DNA of 35,128 nucleotides from a virus. The stretch lies in IMG/VR virus record IMGVR_UViG_3300030098_000835, positions 1 through 35,128 of that record; one strand, written 5' to 3'. Shown one piece after another: positions 30,208-35,128 of this stretch. Within the stretch, counting starts at the first letter, position 1, and every line of letters starts with the position of its first letter. The translations under genes and the position numbers were made by a program. Under the pieces are notes generated by a model. The model saw only the letters and a list, made by a program, of their open reading frames with translations. It ran no database searches and was not told the origin of the DNA.

Positions 30208-30551
30208 TATATCTCCACAGTTTTAACCGCACCAGTTGTTGTACTGGTAGAATTATAATTGAAATAAACTGTATTACCCAAGCCTCTCGGAACAGTTAGG
30301 AAGGTTAAAGTATTTTTAGGGATAACTAAATCATTTGCCGCTGTAACATCTGTTGTAGTTATAGAGAAATTAAAATAAATCTCTACCGCTGAATAAACTC
30401 CTAATGTAGAAGTCATCGTTGCTAAGGCTAGATGAGTCGTATTTGCCACATCCGCACTTGAACCTGCTGTACCTGCTGAATTGACTGTCCATTCGCCACC
30501 TACTGTGGCATTTAAGGCTTCTTGGACTGACCTTTTATGTAATTTACTCAT
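30207..30551 (-). CDS. small head-associated structural protein (paralogue of next)
   Basis: 114 aa, MSKLHKRSVQEALNATVGGE, Ser/Thr/Ala-rich with beta-strand pattern. The N-terminal phrase L-H-x-x-(S/T)-x-Q-E-A is shared with the gene before it (30551-30835), suggesting duplication. Located between capsid and fiber genes; probably a decoration protein or a fiber adaptor. The overlap with both neighbours is a single base. Confidence 0.6.
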   Translation of the reverse strand: MSKLHKRSVQEALNATVGGEWTVNSAGTAGSSADVANTTHLALATMTSTLGVYSAVEIYFNFSITTTDVTAANDLVIPKNTLTFLTVPRGLGNTVYFNYNSTSTTTGAVKTVEI

Positions 30552-30835
30552 TAGCTTGATTTCCTATAAACGATTGCAAAGTCCCCATTCGCTACTGTCA
30601 CCGATGACCATTCACCGTATATAGTTTGACCTGCCAGTAAAGTAATCGATGAAAGTGAATCCCAAATATCAGTATCTACCGACGTTGCTGAAATAACGCA
30701 ATCAACTGATAAAGCTTGAATTGCTACGTATACGTTTGAATTTACAGTGGCGTTTGTGACGTAATCGTACCCACCGCCACCTAAACGGTTCTGTGCTTCT
30801 TGGGTTGTGTAGTGATGTAAATTTGATGTTGCCAT
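30551..30835 (-). CDS. small head-associated structural protein
   Basis: 94 aa, MATSNLHHYTTQEAQNRLGG, then a beta-rich body (NSNVYVAIQALSVDCVISAT, LLAGQTIYGEWSSVTVANGD). The N-terminal phrase and length are like its downstream neighbour. Candidate capsid decoration or head-fiber protein. No catalytic motif. Confidence 0.6.
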   Translation of the reverse strand: MATSNLHHYTTQEAQNRLGGGGYDYVTNATVNSNVYVAIQALSVDCVISATSVDTDIWDSLSSITLLAGQTIYGEWSSVTVANGDFAIVYRKSS

Positions 30836-30893
30836 TGATTCTCCTAATCTCTAAGGTTAATGGTGAAACCGTGAACGAGCCATATTTTAAAAA

Positions 30894-31061
30894 TTATTTT
30901 TTATTTTTTCTAAATAGCTTTTTCTTCGGTTTTTTCTTTGGTTTTATTTTGCCTAGTAAACTACTACCCTTTACAACTTCGTATCCGTCTTGGGCCATTT
31001 TAGAAGCCTTATCAACATCTTCAGTGTGTTCGTAGTGATTACCTTTCTTTAATACTATCAT
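30894..31061 (-). CDS. 55-aa protein with lysine-rich tail
   Basis: ORF MIVLKKGNHYEHTEDVDKAS continuing to SLLGKIK and a basic end (PKKKPKKKLFRKNKK). An AAGGA ribosome site lies eight bases upstream. It fills a 290-base gap after the capsid gene and has a folded-looking acidic front half. Third tiny Lys-rich protein in the head region. Function unknown. Confidence 0.7.
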   Translation of the reverse strand: MIVLKKGNHYEHTEDVDKASKMAQDGYEVVKGSSLLGKIKPKKKPKKKLFRKNKK

Positions 31062-31080
31062 AAATTTTTCCTTTTAATAA

Positions 31081-31106
31081 TGGGGAGCAGAATTAACCAC
31101 TCCCCA
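31081..31106 (-). terminator. hairpin after the major capsid gene
   Basis: Stem TGGGGAG/CTCCCCA (31081-31087 with 31100-31106) around a 12-base loop, 19 bases past the capsid stop. The following minus-strand sequence TTATTAAAAG has no true T-run. It is therefore more likely a partial terminator or an mRNA-end stabiliser that raises the capsid transcript level than a complete stop. Confidence 0.55.
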
Positions 31107-31125
31107 AAATTAGCATCTTCAAGGT

Positions 31126-32010
31126 TTAAGGATTAAGAAACTCAATTCCCTTAACATGATTTGAAGTAGTGATAACTGCACCGTAGATAATGTCAGCAAC
31201 CACTTTAGTTCCAAGATAACTTACGTCATAATCTGACTGAACTCTAATATCTTGCTGCACCGCTACCGCAATAGCAGATTTATGCACTAAGTATGCCGCT
31301 TCAATTCCTGTACTTGTTGTAGTGGGAATCAAAGAACTCGTCATTACAGGAATACCGAATAAGCTTCCAACTTGACCAGTCTGCATAACTGCATTATCAT
31401 TGCCGAAACCGACTCCAGTACCTGAGTTATTAGTAACAAAGGCTTTAGAGTTGAGTAAATCAGCATAGATAAGCGGGTTTACAAAAAATGCACATTCATC
31501 CGCTGGGATGTCATTAGCCATCAAAGTCCCAAGTGCGGTTTCCACATCAGCATTACTCATTGAATTATCAGCAGCTAAAGTCTGAGTTGTCCCAAGCGTT
31601 TGAAGTAAGGCCTCAATCTTAGTATCAACCGCTTTAGCTAATGCGTAAGCCATTGATTGAGCGTATTTAGAAAATAATTGCTCATTAGATTGAACCATGG
31701 CAATATCTTCAAATAATTTAGCAGCATATTTATGCTGGTCAATCGCTAGGTCAATGTCAGTTTCAACATTCGCTGTGTATTCAACTGAGGTGTTAGCAGA
31801 TTTATCCGCACTAGCCACCTCTTGAATTGTTGGAATGTGTAGGGTGTCCCCACGTCCTTGCACCAAGCTTGAGTAGTCATCAAAGAAAGGTTTTAAGACA
31901 AGGGATTTTTCAAAATATCGATAGACTCCATCAGCCCATAGCTCAGGAACAAATACATCGACATCAGATTTCTGGGTTACATCACCAGTAAATCCATAAT
32001 AATTAGCCAT
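31126..32010 (-). CDS. major capsid protein
   Basis: 294 aa. Phrases such as FVPELWADGVYRYFEKSLVL, QGRGDTLHIPTIQEV, LAKAVDTKIEALL and GTKVVADIIYGAVIT match the HK97-fold capsid proteins of marine podo- and siphoviruses. It directly follows the scaffold gene and has an AAGGAGTC-type ribosome site. It forms the icosahedral shell. No protease gene is visible and the N-terminus has no long delta domain, so assembly probably relies on the separate scaffold protein. Confidence 0.92.
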   Translation of the reverse strand: MANYYGFTGDVTQKSDVDVFVPELWADGVYRYFEKSLVLKPFFDDYSSLVQGRGDTLHIPTIQEVASADKSANTSVEYTANVETDIDLAIDQHKYAAKLFEDIAMVQSNEQLFSKYAQSMAYALAKAVDTKIEALLQTLGTTQTLAADNSMSNADVETALGTLMANDIPADECAFFVNPLIYADLLNSKAFVTNNSGTGVGFGNDNAVMQTGQVGSLFGIPVMTSSLIPTTTSTGIEAAYLVHKSAIAVAVQQDIRVQSDYDVSYLGTKVVADIIYGAVITTSNHVKGIEFLNP

Positions 32011-32021
32011 TTAAGACTCCT

Positions 32022-32606
32022 TTATTTGCTCATAGCGTAACCCTTAACTATGTCTGCCCAGTTTTTTTGCCTTTCAGCTTTATCCATCTTTGTCCAATCT
32101 TTATTATTAGGATTGACTGCCCTTGCTGGTGTTCCACTTGTAGGAGGTACGCTATCATTAGTATTAATTAATTTAGAATGCAAGGCTCTTAATTGCGGCA
32201 AACTCAACCCGCCAAACTGCTCCCTGTCACTCTCTGTAAAATCACCAAGAATCTTTTCACGTTGCTCCGCCTCATCTTTCCTAAACTGTTCTACAATAGG
32301 TTCTATCTCTTGAAGTTTTAATGCTCTTTCCTCGGCAAGTTGTTGCCATTGATTTTGCTCTTCCATTTGTTTCTGCCTATCGGCTTCCAGTTTTTTATTC
32401 AATCTTTCTAGCTTAGCTTCAGATTCTTGAGCCCTTTTTCTGTACTTTTTACTTTCCTGTACTAACTGACCATAGTCGGGTAATTCCATGTCGTTATTCT
32501 GGCTATCAGGAGCCACCTCTGTTGATGTTGCTTTTTCGACCACTGGCTGCTCAACGTAAGCCTTCGGTTCGGTTTTCACTTCCTGTGATTTTGTTTCTTC
32601 AGACAT
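32022..32606 (-). CDS. head scaffolding protein
   Basis: 194 aa. Acidic, unfolded-looking N-terminus (MSEETKSQEVKTEPKAYVEQ), a long coiled coil from about 48 to 125 (YRKRAQESEAKLERLNKKLE, QNQWQQLAEERALKLQEIEP) and a basic C-terminus (KDWTKMDKAERQKNWADIVK) that would touch capsid subunits. The composition and place immediately before the capsid gene are typical of scaffolds. It guides prohead assembly and leaves before DNA filling. Confidence 0.85.
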   Translation of the reverse strand: MSEETKSQEVKTEPKAYVEQPVVEKATSTEVAPDSQNNDMELPDYGQLVQESKKYRKRAQESEAKLERLNKKLEADRQKQMEEQNQWQQLAEERALKLQEIEPIVEQFRKDEAEQREKILGDFTESDREQFGGLSLPQLRALHSKLINTNDSVPPTSGTPARAVNPNNKDWTKMDKAERQKNWADIVKGYAMSK

Positions 32607-32669
32607 CCTGTCCTCCTTAGTTAATTAAATTTAAAAACGAAAGTTAGTTTTTTAAAAAAGATATTTTAA

Positions 32670-33785
32670 CTATCCTACATCTATTAGCGTTTCACTTAGT
32701 ACATCATCGGCATTTACAACTACTTCACCTGCTCCTGACCTTGTAGGAATAATATCATCTCCATAGACATCGTACTCACTAATACTGTCAAGCCCCATTC
32801 TTTTTTGATAAGCAAAGGCTTGTTCTTTATTCATAAAAAAACTATTATACCCTTGTTGAGTGCCTCCAACTCTGTATATCTTATGGCGAGATTGCCTGAA
32901 GGTTTCGAGGCTCTGTATTTTATACCCTTGCCTCCTTAGGTCGATAATCAATTCCGACTGGGTATAATTTCTCACATCTTCAAAATCCCAAAAAGTCATA
33001 GCAGCAGAATCTCTTCCTTCTACATCGACTCCAAAAGTCCACTTTTTCATAGAGCTATCAAAACTGTCTAGTAGTCGAGGCGGTGTCTTTAAATACCTTT
33101 CAAGGTCATCTGGTATATTTTTTACATAATTCATTAGGTGATGAGCATCACTCCCAGTTATTCCATATTCTTCAGCCAAGCCTAAAAGCATACTATCTGG
33201 GGTATTACTGTGTCGAGCAAACGCCTTCATGTCGCCTAAGACTTTTTGCGCACCTACATTTGCATTTTGCAGAATTGTATTAATTTTTTCATCTTCTACA
33301 ACCTGCTTTGAAGGCTTTGTTTTTTTTCTAAGTAAAGGCTCATCAAGGTTTTCTCCCTTATAAGTTTCTGGAACTAATTGGCAGTTACAGGCAAATCTAC
33401 ATAATGAGAAACCAGAGGCAGGTAACCCAACATTTTTCCAGAACTCCATAGACTCTACATCGCCATGCCTCCTTAAGCAATCAGGGCAAACACTGGCGTC
33501 ACCTGAACTTACCCACCTGTATTCTTGCACACCCGCTTCTTCAAATGTACCCCTAGATGATTCACCAGCAGCTATATTCATGCCGTTTTTTACCGTGTTC
33601 TTAACGTTATTCCTAAATGCACCAAACAGCCTGCCGCCTGAGTTTAAATCATTCATCAGAACGTTTTTTATTTGAGATTTATCCATACCGCTTTCGCTCA
33701 TACCAATGATTAGCTCTTCTAGTGATAATGTAGTTTCTGCTGAGTTTTTAGATAATTGACTTCCAATGCTTATTTCTAAACTCAT
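32670..33785 (-). CDS. MuF-like minor head protein with possible C-terminal ADP-ribosyltransferase-like domain
   Basis: 371 aa. The MuF domain is marked by YRWVSSGDASVCPDCLRRHG (residues 89-108; Cys100, Cys103) and the later Cys129, Cys133 and Cys135, which form the usual metal site. This protein joins portal and capsid in many phages. The C-terminal 130 residues look like a separate fold: KIYRVGG (Arg305), NSFFMNKEQAFAYQKRMG and GDDIIPTRSGAGEVVV (Glu354). This order of Y-R, aromatic-strand and GE-VVV resembles ADP-ribosyltransferase-like toxins fused to MuF proteins, some of which are injected with DNA. The catalytic glutamate motif is not complete enough to be sure of activity. It could simply be a structural extension. 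Confidence 0.8.
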   Translation of the reverse strand: MSLEISIGSQLSKNSAETTLSLEELIIGMSESGMDKSQIKNVLMNDLNSGGRLFGAFRNNVKNTVKNGMNIAAGESSRGTFEEAGVQEYRWVSSGDASVCPDCLRRHGDVESMEFWKNVGLPASGFSLCRFACNCQLVPETYKGENLDEPLLRKKTKPSKQVVEDEKINTILQNANVGAQKVLGDMKAFARHSNTPDSMLLGLAEEYGITGSDAHHLMNYVKNIPDDLERYLKTPPRLLDSFDSSMKKWTFGVDVEGRDSAAMTFWDFEDVRNYTQSELIIDLRRQGYKIQSLETFRQSRHKIYRVGGTQQGYNSFFMNKEQAFAYQKRMGLDSISEYDVYGDDIIPTRSGAGEVVVNADDVLSETLIDVG

Positions 33786-34225
33786 TACAGTTTCCTCAAT
33801 ATTTTATCTATTTTATTTTCTATTAATTTAAGGCATTTATTTTCTGCCTGTTTAGTGATCCCGAACCATTCTCTTTTAGGCAGGTTACCGCCTCCCTCTT
33901 GATGATATGCTCCAATCTGTGCGTTGGTTTTACCATTTCTTTTACGCTCGTTTCCAGGAAAAATTGTTATTAGCTGATTTGCTTTAGTGGCGTCTTTTCT
34001 ATTGAGGTGCCTCATTTTATCTTCATGCACTAATATCTGGTTAAAGCCTTTAGTTTCAATAGTTGAATCTGCTAAGTCCTGCATTGGCCCATTAACGCCT
34101 TGGCCTCTTTCTAGTCTATCCGTATGGTCTTTTACTATTATGTCTCCCGCAAAATTAAGTTCTTTATGTAAGTCTAAATTCAATTTACCTAAGTTGAACT
34201 TTTTATCTATATCAATTTCTAACAT
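33785..34225 (-). CDS. phage virion morphogenesis (Mu gpG-like) head-tail protein
   Basis: 146 aa. The phrase DLADSTIETKGFNQILVHED, then MRHLNRKD, then IGAYHQEGGGNLPKREWFGI has the 'K-G...L..D/G-.MR...YHQ.G....P.REW(F)G' pattern of the Mu gpG / phage virion morphogenesis family, which helps complete tails and join them to heads. Overlaps both neighbours by one base. Family call is from motif memory. Confidence 0.75.
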   Translation of the reverse strand: MLEIDIDKKFNLGKLNLDLHKELNFAGDIIVKDHTDRLERGQGVNGPMQDLADSTIETKGFNQILVHEDKMRHLNRKDATKANQLITIFPGNERKRNGKTNAQIGAYHQEGGGNLPKREWFGITKQAENKCLKLIENKIDKILRKL

Positions 34226-34455
34226 TAAGATTTATCTAAGACTTGGCGAGCAAATCTTTGCCCCTCTTTTACGGCCTGCTCTATTTCAATCATATGCTCT
34301 TTTAAAAAAGCATCGCTAAGAGCCATTAAATAACCTTCTGGGTCTACTAATAATTCATCTAAATCTATCGCTTTCAAAATATTGTCAGCATCTTCTTTGA
34401 TTTTATCTTCTAATTTTTCCAGTTTCCTGAAATAATTACGAACTAACTGCGCCAA
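34225..34455 (-). CDS. 76-aa helical hypothetical protein after portal
   Basis: Begins with TTG at 34455 (no ATG in frame) 20 bases inside the end of the portal gene, with AGGAAG just upstream. Acidic helices (KLEKLEDKIKEDADNILKAI) dominate. Overlaps the next gene by one base. No family recognised; position between portal and head completion genes implies a small assembly role. Confidence 0.55.
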   Translation of the reverse strand: MAQLVRNYFRKLEKLEDKIKEDADNILKAIDLDELLVDPEGYLMALSDAFLKEHMIEIEQAVKEGQRFARQVLDKS

Positions 34456-35128
34456 GCTTCCTTAATCCTTCAAATGCGGGTTGTTTAGGTTGGGTGGCTT
34501 CTACCTCTGCTTGCGTTTCTTCTATAACCTCACCTAGTTTATTTTCTATTTCTTCTTCCGTCATGTCTGGATTAAAATATAATAGTAAATCTTTTTTAGA
34601 CATAATACCTTTGGATAGTTTCCAATCAAGCCAAGCCCTTTCTTCTTGAGGCGACATAGGGTAGGATACTTCTCCAAAATCTACTGCGTAATCTTCGCTT
34701 AAATTTATTACTGCGTGAACTTCTAATATCCTTTTATCTACCTCATACCTACTATGTTCCCATTCCCTAAATAAAGACTCATCACTCTTTCTCGCCTCAA
34801 GGTTTTCTATTTCAAGTATGCGTAATGCTTCTCCGCTTGGTGCATTGCCTCCAGATTCACCCCACCTGATTCTTAATTGATTATTTTCTGCGGTTTGATT
34901 AGCCATGGCTTTAACAGATTCAATCATTTCATTCAAGCTTCCACTAGGAGATTGGTAGCTGAAAGTCGCACCCTCGGGAAGTATTAAAGCTTTATCTACT
35001 CCTGATTTCAGCCTACTTTGACCTTCTTCTATTCCAGTAAAAACTGGCTGACCTAACCTGAACCTTGTACTTAGTGCTATCTCAGTCATCGCTATTGCTA
35101 TATGCAAAGCTGCCCTAGTAACGTCATA
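34436..35128 (-). CDS. portal protein, C-terminal part (5' end beyond the window edge, continues at 936-1)
   Basis: The frame is open to the right edge of the window. The first 87 codons repeat the end of the left fragment, so only 34867-34436 adds new sequence. The unique C-terminal part includes EEERAWLDWKLSKGIMSKKD and an acidic PDMTEEEIENKLGEVIEETQ region that may form the crown. The stop TAA lies at 34436. Joined length is about 455 aa. An apparent internal start at 35107 is a TTG inside the ORF and not a real start. Confidence 0.85.
   Translation of the reverse strand, partial: YDVTRAALHIAIAMTEIALSTRFRLGQPVFTGIEEGQSRLKSGVDKALILPEGATFSYQSPSGSLNEMIESVKAMANQTAENNQLRIRWGESGGNAPSGEALRILEIENLEARKSDESLFREWEHSRYEVDKRILEVHAVINLSEDYAVDFGEVSYPMSPQEERAWLDWKLSKGIMSKKDLLLYFNPDMTEEEIENKLGEVIEETQAEVEATQPKQPAFEGLRKLGAVSS
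34868..35128. repeat. terminal direct repeat, right copy (contig closure)
   Basis: Second copy of the sequence at 1-261, three mismatches in 261 bases. All three mismatches fall on third codon positions of the portal frame and are synonymous (two Leu, one Gly). This points to two closely related strains in the sampled population rather than random sequencing error. Confidence 0.95.

Noticed and set aside
34436-35107. A separate 223-aa protein starting at 35107
   Set aside because: The start is a TTG within the portal frame, which stays open to the edge and continues in the left-end copy to the ATG at 936.

Overview
The window is one essentially complete genome of a tailed bacteriophage, most likely an uncultured siphovirus. 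Bases 1-261 and 34868-35128 are the same sequence apart from three silent differences. The contig therefore closes on itself inside the portal gene, giving about 34,867 unique bases. All confident genes lie on the minus strand, are packed with 1-20 base overlaps, and mostly have clear AGGAG-type ribosome sites. By eye the DNA is AT-rich. Strong Shine-Dalgarno sites and sigma70-like promoters suggest a proteobacterial host rather than a Bacteroidetes host. The fiber type and the phage-encoded peptide deformylase are common in marine phages, but the host is an inference. I saw no integrase, repressor, tRNA, CRISPR array or DNA polymerase.

Transcription runs from high to low coordinates. Packaging and head: a tiny basic ORF, 63-aa ORF, TerS, TerL, 37-aa basic ORF (2815-936), then portal (936 through the join to 34436). 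These are followed by a 76-aa ORF, a Mu gpG-like protein, a MuF-like minor head protein with an unusual C-terminus, scaffold, major capsid protein and small head proteins (34455-30207). Next come a 1383-aa YadA-like repeat fiber (30207-26056), a block of small membrane/lysis-type proteins with a lysozyme-like enzyme (26022-23237), a zinc-ribbon metallophosphoesterase, and the tail module (21998-13689). The tail module has a lambda-like G/GT chaperone pair with a GGGAAAC slippery site. It ends at a hairpin terminator at 13627-13675.

The early region begins at a promoter at 13382-13410. It encodes a Myb-like/zinc protein, a DUF2786 protein, peptide deformylase, an HTH protein, three single-pass membrane microproteins, an SSB-like protein, an HNH nuclease and a putative replication initiator. 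It finishes with a tightly coupled four-gene block (7700-4044): a TET/JBP-family 2-oxoglutarate/Fe(II) dioxygenase, a fold-type-II PLP enzyme, an amino acid:DNA transferase-like protein and a P-loop kinase. I read this as a post-replicative DNA hypermodification pathway: oxidise a base methyl group (probably thymine), phosphorylate it, attach an amino acid, tailor the adduct. It is the most interesting system in the window.

A DUF932 gene follows as its own transcription unit, with a promoter, a leader nearly matching the early-operon leader, and a strong terminator. Two non-coding stretches stand out: a multi-stem inverted-repeat structure at 3941-4049, and a 354-base gap at 13335-13688 containing the early promoter and two hairpins. 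One of those hairpins carries a third, oppositely oriented copy of the shared leader motif in its loop.
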